Of a stretch of 64,000 nucleotides of DNA, positions 44,975 to 55,559 are shown in pieces; position 1 is the stretch's first letter, and each line of letters opens with the position of its first letter. A program made the position numbers and the translations under genes. Below the pieces are notes generated by a model. It had not been told where the DNA came from, ran no database searches, and saw only the letters and a program-made list of their open reading frames with translations. Source of the DNA: Neonectria sp. B-13 (taxonomy: Eukaryota; Ascomycota; Sordariomycetes; Hypocreales; Nectriaceae); contig NOKP01000019.1 of assembly GCA_002682825.1 (NCBI GenBank), forward strand, positions 927,164-991,163, given 5' to 3'.

Positions 44975-45859
44975 CTAAGCAAGGTACCCAATTTGGCACT
45001 CAGAGCCGTCAACATCTGGACTCTTCATCACTTGCATCCCCCAAAGTTCAGGCAAATCAGGATCTTCATCCTCAACCTCAACAAGGTCTGCTGCGTAGTC
45101 CGAAGGACTATCTTCCTCCACCTTGGACGCACTAGAGCCACCCTCACCAGCGTGCATTATCTCCCCCTTTACCACCCTCTGTTTCTTTACCGCCTTGCGC
45201 CGATACACGAGCTCCCTGAGACCGTATGCCATCACGAATGGTGTTGTATCGGATATTTGCGACGAGATGACCTGTCCGCTCTGTTTTCCTCCCTCGAGAG
45301 ACGCCCCTATATCAACAGGTACGCCAGTGGGCGTCAAGTCGGACCTGAAGTGGAGAAATCCTCCGGCTGAGCGAATCGTCGAGGCGAACACTTGGGCCCC
45401 ATACGCAACACGGATGTCGGTGATCATGTAAACTCTGGATCGGAATATACTATTTTTAATGCTCTCTTGAATCTCGGGTTCGTTGAAAATAGTCTTGAGC
45501 TCGCCAAGACTGGGCGAAATGGTCCACGTCTTCAGCTTGTCAATCTTGTAAATTGACGACATATCAGATGTCTTGTGGGATCCTGCGCCAGCGCTCAAAT
45601 TTGCAACGCCCTCCAAAAGGGTGGCAAACACGTTGGTTAGGAACTGGGAAACCTCGTTGAAGCCCATGAATGTGTCTGTCCCGTCGATTTTCAAGGCCTT
45701 GGCGACGAGCTTTTGTAGTTGTTTTGAGTCTGCGTTATTTATGGGGATTGTTGGCGACTTGGGGTCCTCGATTATGCTCCCCAGCTGGATCCTTCCGAGC
45801 GGAGTAGAGTGTGCCGCAGGAGCGACGAAAAAGGTCTTCATGGTGGATGCGGCTGTCAT
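44975..45859 (-). CDS. Candidate gasdermin-like pore-forming protein (unproven)
   Basis: A single-exon product of 294 residues with no signal peptide. The order of elements recalls the gasdermin N-terminal domain: an early strand RIQLGSIIEDPKSP, a helical region, the stretch FNEPEIQESIKNSIF running into the strand RVYMITDIRVAYGAQVFAS, a Gly/Ser hairpin segment, and the strand TPFVMAYGLRELVYR. After that comes a short basic, then acidic, C-terminal tail of about 75 residues (SDYAADLVEVEDEDPDLPEL). Fungal gasdermin-like proteins have this size, lack the large mammalian repressor domain and are released by removal of a short C-terminal piece. The closest neighbour is an S8 protease, tail to tail with 208 bp between the stops. 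The similarity is by eye only and no diagnostic motif settles it, so it may be an unrelated uncharacterised family. Confidence 0.8.
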   Translation of the reverse strand: MTAASTMKTFFVAPAAHSTPLGRIQLGSIIEDPKSPTIPINNADSKQLQKLVAKALKIDGTDTFMGFNEVSQFLTNVFATLLEGVANLSAGAGSHKTSDMSSIYKIDKLKTWTISPSLGELKTIFNEPEIQESIKNSIFRSRVYMITDIRVAYGAQVFASTIRSAGGFLHFRSDLTPTGVPVDIGASLEGGKQSGQVISSQISDTTPFVMAYGLRELVYRRKAVKKQRVVKGEIMHAGEGGSSASKVEEDSPSDYAADLVEVEDEDPDLPELWGMQVMKSPDVDGSECQIGYLA

Positions 45860-46497
45860 TTCGGTTTCGGGGCTTGTTGTGCATTAATGGTTTGTTTGCC
45901 TGTCGCAGGTTGAACAGTCACCACTTTCAGGCAACATAACAGAACTCGTGGCGTTTGACAGGTGTCACGAGAGAAGGATGATAGTCACGTGCAGATTATG
46001 AAGTAAGTAATGTGACAACAGGGGTATTTATCCGGCCGGCAATGCGCCTTGCCTCCACATCTCCTCATCTGCCAGCTCTTATCGGTCATTGCGTTGCGTA
46101 CATGTTGTCAATGTTTGCACTTAACGATTTTGTTCTGGTGTTGCACGTTCATGTTAGTATATTTTTGTCAATATCACATGATGGTGCAGTTTCTGTGTCT
46201 TCATGTTTTCAGCTATTAGCTACCGGTATTGTGTGGTCTTTCTAGACACATTCTTGTTCTGCATCCGAGGTGGCCACGTCGAGCATGAGAGATAGTGCCA
46301 TCTTACTCTCATTTAATTAATTATTTGCCCACTAGCCATCGCGTCTCCGCTTAAGTATCATTTCAACTCTTCAGGATCAGGCTCATTTCTGTGATTGTCG
46401 ATGATTGATTTGATACCTTAGGCCACCAGCGATACAACTTTACTTTAAGCATCCAACTTTAGGCAGGTCACAATCCTCCTCCTCGTTTCACATCACC
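45860..46497. other. Intergenic, no gene seen
   Basis: About 0.6 kb upstream of the gasdermin-like gene and of the kinase-like pseudogene; the promoter of the former should lie near 45900-46050. Confidence 0.45.
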
Positions 46498-47417
46498 ATG
46501 TGCTTCGTTGTCACCGTTCAAATCCCTGCTACTGTCCGTCATTTGAATACGCCTGTGACGTCCCCTATCCCATTGGCCAGATGCTTAGCTTCAACGCTGT
46601 TTTCAACAAGTCAAGACCCGACCAGTCGCAGTTGCGTGTGCGAATTAAGCGGCAAAACCAACCTTGGAGGCTCTCCTGCGGGATGATAGTAGAGGTTGCA
46701 GAGTACTCCGTTGAGTTACATACTGGTGGCGAGGCATTCCTGACACTCCTTGACAGAAGATGCGCACACCAGCTCCGAGAAGACAAAGGAATCGAGCCAT
46801 GGTCGGAGAGTGCGGAGGAAGAGTTATTAAGCAGTGTTCGGTGTGGGGAGATTGAAGATTTTCTTCACAGCCTCCATGTCGACAAGCAGTTTAAAGAGGA
46901 CACTGAGGAAGACTGGGGTGCAGCCGAAACGAGGCTTTCCTAGGAACTGAGTTATCGACCATCTTCAACGCCGAACTTTCTACATACTCTACACTACAGG
47001 CCTATCAAGGAAAGTTGATTCCACGTCTTCTTACCGAAGTTTCTCTCGATATCAGGCCACCTGGCCTAGACATCGGTGGACAACAACACCTGTTTCAGTT
47101 GAAGGGCATCTTGCTTGAATACCTCGCAGGTTTCTCCCTGTCAGCAATGGCACAACATGCGCCTCAGTCCTCATGGCAAGATATTGTCGACCAAGCAATT
47201 AAAATAGTCCAATAGGCGACAACAACATTCTCAACCGTGATGTTCGTCCTGACAACTTTATGGTTGTCCCCAGCGGGGACGAGCGAAATAGATTCAGAAT
47301 GAGGAAGGCGCTGTTGGAGTAGTCATGAAAGGGATGTTGAAAAGGGCTGCGGGCTTTCAGTTTCATTACGAGCCGTCTTGGAAGTATCTAGAATGGGCAC
47401 CTGGCGAGGAGGACTAG
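46498..47417 (+). pseudogene. Protein-kinase-like gene, decayed (two frameshifts and loss of the DFG segment)
   Basis: Three frames must be combined to follow one protein. From about 46510 to 46930 the frame encodes SFNAVFNKSRPDQSQLRVRI and EVAEYSVELHTGGEAFLTLLDRR, the N-lobe of a kinase-like family widespread in fungi. A shift near 46930 moves to the frame encoding EAFLGTELSTI and GILLEYLAGFSLSAM up to a stop at 47213-47215. A second shift leads to the catalytic loop ILNRDVRPDNFMVV. After RFRM the next recognisable part is EEGAVGVVMKGML and the end WKYLEWAPGEED, so the DFG motif and activation segment are missing. Members of this family are probably kinases or kinase-derived scaffolds, of unknown role. 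This copy cannot make a working protein. Confidence 0.8.
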
Positions 47418-47699
47418 TAAAACGCTACAAGACGAATCTTGAGAATACCAGAGAGGTTCTTTGCCATATCTTTAGCTCTCCTTGTGTGTTTTACAATCGT
47501 CTAGGTACAAGGACTTGAAGTGACACATGAAGATAGCCGAACGGTATTCATCAGGTCTCTCGTATCGAGGTCAAGGTCGAAGTGAGTTCAATCTTGGAAC
47601 CAGTGTGACCTAGCTTAGTACCAAAAGCAGGACCGGGATGTCCAGCGTTCAAACAGAATGCGGCAATGCACATGATACTGGCAGAGGTCAACAAATGTT
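47418..47699. other. Intergenic between convergent genes
   Basis: Short gap between the kinase-like pseudogene and the RTA1-like gene. Nothing recognised. Confidence 0.45.
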
Positions 47700-48596
47700 T
47701 CAAGCATGAAGTTTCGCAGTCACGTACGTAGACTCCAACGCCATAAAAAGCGGCTCATCCCGGAAAAGATGACTGAAATACCCCTCGTGCAGCTCGACGA
47801 TTCGGTACGCGCAGCGGAGCAGGATAAGGAGAATACACAGAAACAAAAAAGTCAGGAAGACTTTCATTGCCTGATCCACCCGCTGCCACGACGGAGACTT
47901 CTTACAGGAGATTAAGTAGTCGGCGAAAAGTGCGCAGAATCCGATTAAGGTAATAACCTGGAAGATGAGGCCTACCAATGAAATGTTGACGCCGACCTGG
48001 ACATCACTCTCGGTTGTGCTCCTGACACACGATAGGGCACCGCCAGCGGCTTGTAAGATAAGGGAAATGATGTCGCAGGGAATAAAGACCCAGTAGATAA
48101 GCTGTGGCTCAAAGCGTGAGATCGAGCGGTCCGTGTAGTTGATGCTGGATGGGTAAGAAGGCCAGCGGTATAAGCACAGGACGAAGTACTCACACTTGGG
48201 ACAATAGAACGTAAATGGCAGAGCAGAAGAATACCGGTGCAATGGTGATACAAACTGCAACCGTGAGTCAAGGTCAAATCAAGCCCGAACAAGAAACCAA
48301 CCAATCTGCGTAATAAATCCATTAAAGTCAAATGGGTTGTCGTAAAGGATCAATCTGCCAATGTACCCTGCGATCTCAAGCAGACACCCACACACCATGC
48401 TCGCCATGAACCCCCAGCTGTGGAACCGAACTCCTTGGATGATATGCACGATCATCGACAGAGCAAAGACAGCAATAAAAACCCCACTAGCGGCTTGATA
48501 AGGCCTGTATTGAAGAATGCTAGCTTCGAGGGGGCACACGGCCAGAGTGCAGTTTGCCCTCGGACCAAAAGCAATGAGGCCGCTGGGAAGTGGCAT
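47700..48596 (-). CDS. RTA1-like seven-helix membrane protein
   Basis: Exons 48302-48596, 48194-48254 and 47700-48144 give 266 residues. Seven hydrophobic segments are visible. The family blocks are present: YQAASGVFIAVFALSMIVH, LLEIAGYIGRLILYDNPF, ICITIAPVFFCSAIYV, INYTDRSIS, FIPCDIISLILQAAGGAL and RCAYRIVELHEGY. RTA1/RSB1-type proteins of fungi are linked to resistance against aminocholesterol and sphingoid bases and to lipid translocation across the plasma membrane. The start at 48596 was chosen because the frame upstream to 48704 looks like leader. It is divergent from a Zn2Cys6 factor 408 bp away, which may regulate it. Confidence 0.9.
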
Positions 48597-49004
48597 GTTT
48601 GCGTGTGGAAGAGCTTGGAAATGCAGTGGAAAACTCGGGCTTATTAAGGAGGTATTAATGAATGTAAGAGAGTCTACTTCCCTTCCGGTGAGGTAGAGGG
48701 ACATCCGGCTCTTAAATGCTTCTTCTTCTTGTTCTTCTCCAAACCCATCTGCATTCTGTGATCAAGATCACCAAGCCGCTAGCGATTGATCCTTGAAGTT
48801 GGGCCCTGCCAGCGATCCACCTCGCTTGCTCGCTTCAAGCTCCGATTTGACAGCTCGTATACTGGTGGGGCGAATGCGATGTACGAAGTATCCGAAGGAC
48901 CTCGTAAATGTGGAAGGCAATAAATCCTCGGACCCCTCGGATTCTCGTTCTCTTCTTATTGCCCTCGTCAACACTCCACCCAACAGATTGATCGCCGCCT
49001 GAGT
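48597..49004. promoter_or_regulatory. Divergent promoter between RTA1-like gene and Zn2Cys6 factor
   Basis: Only 408 bp lie between the two start codons, so regulation is probably shared or overlapping. No certain Zn2Cys6 binding triplet pair can be singled out by eye. Confidence 0.4.
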
Positions 49005-50170
49005 ATGACGGACAGAAGCCATCAACCTTATAATTCGACGCGAAGGTGGCACACCAAGTCCCGATCAGGATGCAAAACATGTAAAGCTAGAAAGGTCAAG
49101 GTGAGTGATCCCTCGAGACCTCGACATCCCTCTAGGGCGTATTAACAGCAAACCTGCAGTGCGATGAAAACTATCCGCTTTGCCGCAATTGCATGAAACG
49201 AGGATTCAAGTGTGAATACCCTCAGCAGGAACGTCATCTAGTTCCAACAAGCACTTCATCGAGGCTCGAACTCGAGCTCCTTCACAACTTCACCGTCTCC
49301 ACTGCATCGACCTTCTCCGCCGATCCGTCGATCCGCAACTTGTGGCGTGTTGATATCCCCAAGATTGGTTTTTCTACGCCCTACATCCTCAACGGCATTC
49401 TGGCGCTCTCGGCTCTGCACATAGCTCGCTATGACCAAGACAGAAGAACCCGTTTGCTCAATCAAGCGACCCAATACCATACGGCCTCGTTGAAGGAGGC
49501 TTTGCCACTTATCCCCAGCATCACTGCACAGAACTGCAGCCACCTGTTCTTGTTCGGCGTTTTGACGCTTTTAACCAACCTCGCTAGCCCCATAAAGGAA
49601 GATGACATCCTAGTGGTTGGTAACAGAATCGTGCCCGAATGGCTGTTCTTACTTCGCGGCATCTATGCCCTGATGCAGGTAGAAGAGAAGGCACTGAAAT
49701 CGTCTGCTGTGTCGTTGATTTTCCGCACAACATTGACTACCTGGGAGTTCTGGAGCTCGCACACACCCGTCGAGAACGAGATGCTCAGTGAACTAGAGGC
49801 AGGGCTTCGCACACGCACACGGAATGAACAGGCAAAGCAAGATATCTTGGTTGAGGCATTGGACGCGTTGAAACGAAGCTACACCTTCTCGGACAACGAG
49901 AGGTTCAAGGAGCAAGACAAGCTTAGAGGGTTTTACCAGTGGCTGTTTGCTATCAGCGATGGATACTTGAAGCTACTCAAGGATATGGATAATGAAGCCT
50001 TGTGTATCTTGGCCTACTTCTCCATCTTGCTCCGAGAGCTCGAAAAGTATTGGTGGATAGAGGGCTGGGGCGTTCACTTGATCAAACGTATTTACTACAT
50101 ATTGGATGACGAGTATAAGCTATATATTAGACCAGCAGTCGAGGAAATCGGGTGGGTACCGGAGGCATGA
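49005..50170 (+). CDS. Zn(II)2Cys6 transcription factor, Upc2-like
   Basis: Exons 49005-49100 and 49160-50170 give 368 residues. The binuclear cluster is split by the intron: HTKSRSGCKTCKARKVKC, then the remaining Cys in ENYPLCRNCMKRGFKC. All six Cys are present with C-x2-C-x6-C...C-x2-C-x6-C spacing. The HTKSRSGCxTCKxRKVKCDE start is typical of Upc2/sterol-uptake-control-like regulators. The rest has the short fungal regulatory domain (TPYILNGILALSALHIA). Such factors act in the nucleus. In yeasts the Upc2 group controls sterol genes, but in moulds related proteins have varied targets. Divergence from an RTA1-like gene, a family often linked to membrane lipid stress, fits a lipid-related role, which remains an inference. 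Confidence 0.9.
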
Positions 50171-50271
50171 CGACAATAGTGGGTAGGCTGCGCATCTCGC
50201 GTATTTCTCAATGTTGAAACCTTCAGGTGGTGTTTTGGCAGCCAGCATCTGACCGATAATGAACCTGTAAC

Positions 50272-51541
50272 CTAGGTTGACACCATATCCACCACCCTCG
50301 TGAACCTTGTCGAAGGCGCAGCGTTCGGCTTGAAGTCCGGGAGGCTTAGGTCCGGGAACACCTTTTGGACCTTGCGCGCTAGATATTGCGACCAGGTCCC
50401 CTTGACCTCGCGGAAGGTGGTGGCGGCCCAGCGCTGCTCAGCCCGCTGCTTCGCCTCGTCGGATAGCGGCGGCAGATGGTCCAGTGGCAGGCGCTTCATC
50501 TCAGCGTCCCAAGAAAAGTCGAAGAAGAGCGGGAACGAGAAGCGCGGCGCGGAGCCCGTCGCGGGCCGGCGGACGCGGTGGGGCCGGGACCGGTAGCGGC
50601 CGTGGGTGAGCTGGTCGAACATGTCGCCGACTGCTGGCGGTTAGAATAGTGTCAAGAGGAAGACGGGAATTGGTGTTAGGGTGTGGCTTACCGTTTACCA
50701 CGAAGGAGTTCTCAATAAAAGGGACATCCACCCATTTGTCGGATGGAGAGAGTACCTTGAATTGATCAGTGAGTCTGGGTCAAGCTTTCGTGATTGAACT
50801 CACCTGAAGGCCTGGCGAGTCCACCTTTAGGATGGTGAGATAACCGAAATCTGCAGCACCAGATAAGCGAGTTTCCGAGAATTCCTTGGACCATTGAGTC
50901 GTCTAACCCGTATGTTCGCCAATACCGAAACCCGTCTCGCTATGCCCTTCCATCGACTCCTCAATGATTGTCTCTTGGACGGGCGCGTACTTGAAGCACC
51001 GAAAGAGTACTACTGGCTCCGGCTCCAGCAACCTCTCGCGCAACTCGTCTTCTTTCAAACCCAGCCCCAGCGAGAAGACGTCTGTCAGCGTCTTTCCCAG
51101 CTCCGTCACCTGCCCCACGTAATCCAGTACCGCATGCCTCGTATTAGGGAGCACCTGGTCAGGGAACTGGTTTTTCCCGTGGAGCGGCAGGCCGGCGAGG
51201 GGATGGTCGTCGGCGTGCTCTGGGCCGACGTAGAGACCCTCCTTCCAGTCGACGCAGCCGTGTGTGTGCTCGCCGCCGAGAGGCATGTAGCCGCGCCAGG
51301 CGACACCGCCGGAGCTCACGTCGAGGGCCATTTTGACGTCGAGCGGCAGATCGAAGAAGGCATGCGAGACGGAGAGGAGAGACGATTGCGTCTGAGGCGA
51401 CACGGACGTGCCTGTGAGGAGGAAGAATCCCCAGGTCGAGGCTGCGGTATGGATGGCTTGGATGGCGCGCTGGGCCTCCGGGGCCTGGGGGCCGGCGGCA
51501 TAGTACGCCGCGAGGTCAATGACAGGGAGTTTCTCGGCCAT
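50272..51541 (-). CDS. 2-oxoglutarate/Fe(II)-dependent dioxygenase (isopenicillin N synthase-like)
   Basis: Exons 50908-51541, 50804-50850, 50692-50755 and 50272-50630 give 367 residues. The N-terminal DIOX_N part (PVIDLAAYYAAG, WGFFLLTGTSV, AWRGYMPLGGEHTHG) is followed by the catalytic jelly roll. The first iron ligands H-x-D are in EHTDFGYLTIL, formed across the first intron. The distal His is in HGRYRSRPHRV, and the 2-oxoglutarate Arg with Ser is in RFSFPLFF. The enzyme should hydroxylate or desaturate a small molecule using Fe(II), O2 and 2-oxoglutarate. The substrate is unknown. Fungal members occur both in secondary metabolism and in general metabolism. Only about 100 bp separate its stop from that of the convergent Zn2Cys6 gene. 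Confidence 0.92.
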
Positions 51542-52142
51542 GATTGAGATATACTACGTGGAGGGCAATGAATCCTAGCCGAGCGTTGATGAGAGGACAG
51601 TGAAATAGATTGGAAGCTTACTAGGGGAGAGGCGCAGCCTTCATCAATGAAATACGAATCCTAACACAGGCAGACGCAACAGAAGACATGTATCAAAGAC
51701 TACTAGGATGATAAGAGGCGCTCGCTATCTGCTAACAGCGGGAGGCAACCCCGTATCTGCCTTGGCCCCCCCCTAACAACCCCGCGGCACTTCGCCTAGG
51801 ATTCCGGCTTCCACACCATAATGTGGTGGCGTCGTCTTGGGATGTCATCATATCGATGTCAGCATCCAGTGTTGGGCGACAATTATGCGGAGATGCCCGA
51901 CGTGAGCTCAGCTTTACTGCAGTGCGACCCCAACGAGGTGATAGTCTAACAAATGATCATCCTTGAGCAACTAATAACGAGATCCCCGGCCCGGGCCTCA
52001 AATATGTAGAACCCCGCGCAGAATCAGAGGGTGGCGCACACACCTTCACAAACTTGCATCTTTCAAGTATCTTTGCGGCTGTCTGTCAAAACAGGCACTA
52101 TATGGATCTTGCATTCACTAAAAGTAATGACATACTGGATAT
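51542..52142. promoter_or_regulatory. Divergent promoter between dioxygenase and MYND genes
   Basis: About 0.6 kb with both promoters. Contains G/C-rich runs near 51760-51800 and no gene. Confidence 0.4.
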
Positions 52143-53190
52143 TTGATTCGCGAAACATCTTTGACTATTGATATTCCCTCATCGACGTCCGAAATGACAC
52201 CGGCACGTGGAGCGAAATGTGCAAACTGTGGGACCGACGCAACGACAAGGTGTTCTGGGTGCATGAACGCGCCCGAGTACGAGCCTGGTGATTCTCTCGC
52301 CGTTGTCTACTGTGGCCGCGATTGCCAGAGGGAAAACTGGCCAAATCACAAAGCTCATTGCAACGCCATGCGGAAGCGAACGAAGCTGCTCCGAGCCGCC
52401 ATGATACTCAAATCAGCCCTGCTGACGTACAAAGAGGTTGTGTACGATGTCGACCTGACCAAGATCGACTTCCACGGTGGAATTCTCCGCCTTCATCAGA
52501 AGCAAAGATCTGTTGCTGTTCCAGCCAAACGCGGCCCGTTTCCGAGCCATCTTACCACCAACATAGAGCACAAGGAGGCGGCTCTTGCGATTAATCAGTG
52601 CACAACGGCCATGGCGCTATTGGGTCGCTTGACTCGGAAACTACTTGCAGGTGAGGAAACTCCATAAAGCACTCACATGGGATAGCCATGATTTACGTTC
52701 ATCAGGAGTTGCCTCAACTATCGAAATCGTGGACATCCAGATCGGAAAACCGCTCGTTCCAGCTAGACTCGTTCCTGGTCCAGACTCCGACGGCTGTCCG
52801 CATACAATCCTAAAGGTCGGGCAGCTCTCCGCTGCTGAGACATGGGCCATTGATACAACTGGCTGCCAGTATGGATTCCGGGATGTTCTTATCCCGTTCG
52901 AGACTTACCTTAGAGACAAAGCATGCCAAATACTGAACCAACCTGCCACTTACGATGCAACCGAAACGAAAGATCTCGATTTCTTCTCGACTCTTCCGTC
53001 CATGAACAAGACACGGGCACAGCGACGGGATAAGGAACTGGAGCGCCGGGCTCGTCTACATTTCGCCGTCTTCGTTGACACGCGTGTCAGTAAGGAGATT
53101 CTTGACGGCTCTGAGACCGACTTCAAGGATAAAATGTGTGGCTTCGTGGATGAGCTTAAACTACACATGATGATCCTTCCGAATAGATAG
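52143..53190 (+). CDS. MYND-type zinc finger protein
   Basis: Exons 52143-52650 and 52706-53190 give 330 residues. A MYND finger spans about residues 26-74: KCANCG, RCSGC, YCGRDCQRENWPNHKAHC, with the normal C2-C2-C/H pattern apart from an insertion before the third pair. The C-terminal half has GCPHTILKVG and TWAIDTTGCQYGFRD, blocks that recur in fungal MYND proteins of this class. MYND fingers bind proline-rich peptides and act in protein complexes. There is no SET domain, so it is not a SMYD-type methyltransferase. The in-frame ATG at 52194, just before the finger, is an alternative start. Confidence 0.85.
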
Positions 53191-53716
53191 CACTCGAATT
53201 ACCACGGTAGAATGATTTTAATTGTCAATTATTTCTACCAATGCAAAATATTGCTGATTATCCTGCACAATAACCTCACCGCTCAATGAGCTTATATTCT
53301 ATCAGCCAGTTGTTGAACCGAAAGCTCCACCGTTTGTAGAATTTAGCTTTAGTAATAATTCAGAGGACAGTGGTCTGAACTTGTGGTGACATTCTGACTG
53401 AATGGATGTTGGATCATTTGTAGCGTATCTAGCCTACGGCAAGGCTTGTATTGGTGAGTAAACGAGATACCAATCAATTGCTACAAATCAAGTTACACGA
53501 TGACGATGATATCAAATTAGAGTTCAATGTCCCGCTTGCAAAATCCTTTCCAGGCGTATGAGAAGCCTTTCCAGCATCTGTTGTCGGTTGCTTGATACCA
53601 TGTGAGCCAAGTGTTCTCTTTGAATCCTCACTCTGCCTCCAACACTTTCCATCGCATCACCTCCGTTTTGATTTCCGCCGTGAGCCGTCCCTGCCGCTTC
53701 TCTTCCCCGCTTTGGA

Positions 53717-53935
53717 TTAAATTGACAGCTGGTGACCGTAACAACCGTTGCACAAGAGGGTATCCCAACTCCCGTTCTGCGTAGCCACCAATTTTGAAGT
53801 CTTTTGCTTGTTGCAGCGACTGCAGGGATAGTTCGTTGCCTTGGCGAGTCGATACTGCTGGAAAATGCCCCGCGGAGGGTATTCTTTAACCACTTCGTAA
53901 TCAGGTGGCACAGCCCCTGACTCCTCGGCAGTCAT
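53717..53935 (-). CDS. Small zinc-ribbon-like protein
   Basis: A 72-residue product with two Cys pairs: YPCSRCNKQKTSKLVA and LLCNGCYGHQLS, 27 residues between the pairs. This is the spacing of a zinc ribbon. The N-terminal 35 residues are polar. I have the impression that small proteins with this C-terminal half are widespread in ascomycetes, with unknown function. There is no extra domain, membrane segment or signal peptide. The frame is short, so it rests on the ordered Cys pattern. Confidence 0.5.
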   Translation of the reverse strand: MTAEESGAVPPDYEVVKEYPPRGIFQQYRLAKATNYPCSRCNKQKTSKLVATQNGSWDTLLCNGCYGHQLSI

Positions 53936-55231
53936 GATGACAGGTGTGAGGTAGAATGAACAAATGGATTCAAGAGGCTTTGTTTCACCCTCAAAAAAGG
54001 GTTGCTAGTTTGGCAGTGTAGAGCTTGTGTGGAGGAGGAATGTTTTCGTGTCTTTGTTGCTTCGTTTCGCTGGTGGAACTGGTCATGAAGTCGGCCCTAG
54101 AGGAGGAAACATAAATAAATAACGTGGCGGGGGGAGTGTTACGAGTCCAAGGCGGCGAAGGTACCGCAACGGACGGTGGTAATAACATTTAATAATGTGA
54201 CTAGCCCAACCACTCACGTCAACTTGGGCGTCCATATCCTCAGCGACAAGGTAGTGAGCGGGACTGACTGGAGAGTTCACGGCATCGTGGTTATCGGATC
54301 GGCGTTACCCAGCCCAAGGTAGTCCGAAGTTGGCTCCCTTACCGCTCTTCCATCTTGTTGAGTCACCAATAACAGCAGGTGTGATACATCTGCCGTGAGT
54401 GTGGCTTCATGTCGGAGGCCCCCCACTGACAACTGGTGCTTCATGATTTGGTGGCATGGATTGAGCTAATTTTTCCATGTCTCATCGTCTCGACTGGCCC
54501 TTAGCCTTTCACCTTTAGTCTTATCATCTTTTGAAAGGCACCGAGACAAATGCAGATCTCTGCAGACGTTTGGTTCATGACACACTGGGGTAGCTTGGAG
54601 GTAGCACGCCGGAATCTCCGTGGTCTGTTTCTTACCATAATAGCGAGTGTACTGTAATACCAAAGGAAGAAGGACTCCTTTCCAGCTCACCGTCAGTGAT
54701 TTTGTTGCAATTGATAGTGTCGTTGCCCCTGATTCTCTTTGAGAAACGACACTCGCCCTGGGCACGAGCCGTACTTTCGGGTGTGAGGAGGCCATATCAC
54801 GCGCCGTGGCTTGACGCAGCACGGTGACGATAAGCATGACGCAAGGACAATCATCCAATCAAGAAATCGTCTCGCAGAGTAATGAGTCACTACCTGAGAA
54901 CCCAAAAGGCAAGCAATCTGATGTGACGTTGTTATCCCCCGCGTCTGTTCGGACTGTGTTGGAGGGACACATTGAAGGCACCTGGTGCATCTAGGAGTAT
55001 GACACTTATATCATGGGCCAATTTATGTGCCACACTCCCGGATGTGGTTCAAGCGGATAGTTCAAGCAAAAACGCCGCCATCGCAATAAGAATGTGTCCC
55101 CAAGCAGAATACAACGCGAGAGTCTACCATCAACGCTCCAAGGGTTGAAATACACTTAGCCAGCCATTTCTCGATGATGTATGTGTGGAAAGAGCCGCAT
55201 ATCGCATAAAAAGAAAATGGTGTAGAATAAA
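53936..55231. other. Intergenic, no gene supported
   Basis: About 1.3 kb. Frames at 53991-54280 and 54466-54905 (minus strand) have no recognisable motifs or coherent splice context. Confidence 0.4.
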
Positions 55232-55559
55232 ATGGACTACCCTTACTATCAGGACCAAAGCAAGGCCCGCACCAAATCAACCTACGTGAGGGTTGCAAGG
55301 ACGGCCATTGCATTAAACTGTAGCTGGAGAGACTTCAACGCTGAGGTGAGTGAGTTTTGCCAGCCGCATGTTCACTGTTGTTCACCACCAGCCGCTTTGC
55401 GAGCTTTTGGGGGCAACAGACGCGTCAGCCAACAAGGCATATGAGTACGAGGAATTATACGGCGCAGATGTTGCCTTGATCATTTATCAGAAGGGGCGCT
55501 ATTATACTTACGTATCACGAACACCAATCAGAGCGGATAAATCAGATGACCTCGGTTAG
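55232..55559 (+). CDS. Small protein ending in a partial MADS-box-like segment
   Basis: Exons 55232-55345 and 55392-55559 join in frame across a 46-nt GT-AG intron and give 93 residues. The second exon encodes NKAYEYEELYGADVALIIY followed by QKGRYYTYVS. This is close to the second half of a MADS domain (KAYELSVLCDADVALIIF type), including the ADVALII strand. The first half of the domain, which carries the basic DNA-contacting helix, is not recognisable in exon 1. It may be a shortened dimerisation-only protein or a decayed MADS gene. Another frame through 55400-55440 encodes GNRRVSQQ, which would suit the missing helix if one frameshift had occurred. Support is moderate at best. Confidence 0.4.

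Noticed and set aside
54466..54905. A 130-codon minus-strand frame
   Set aside because: No domain, signal or membrane pattern, and no splice support.
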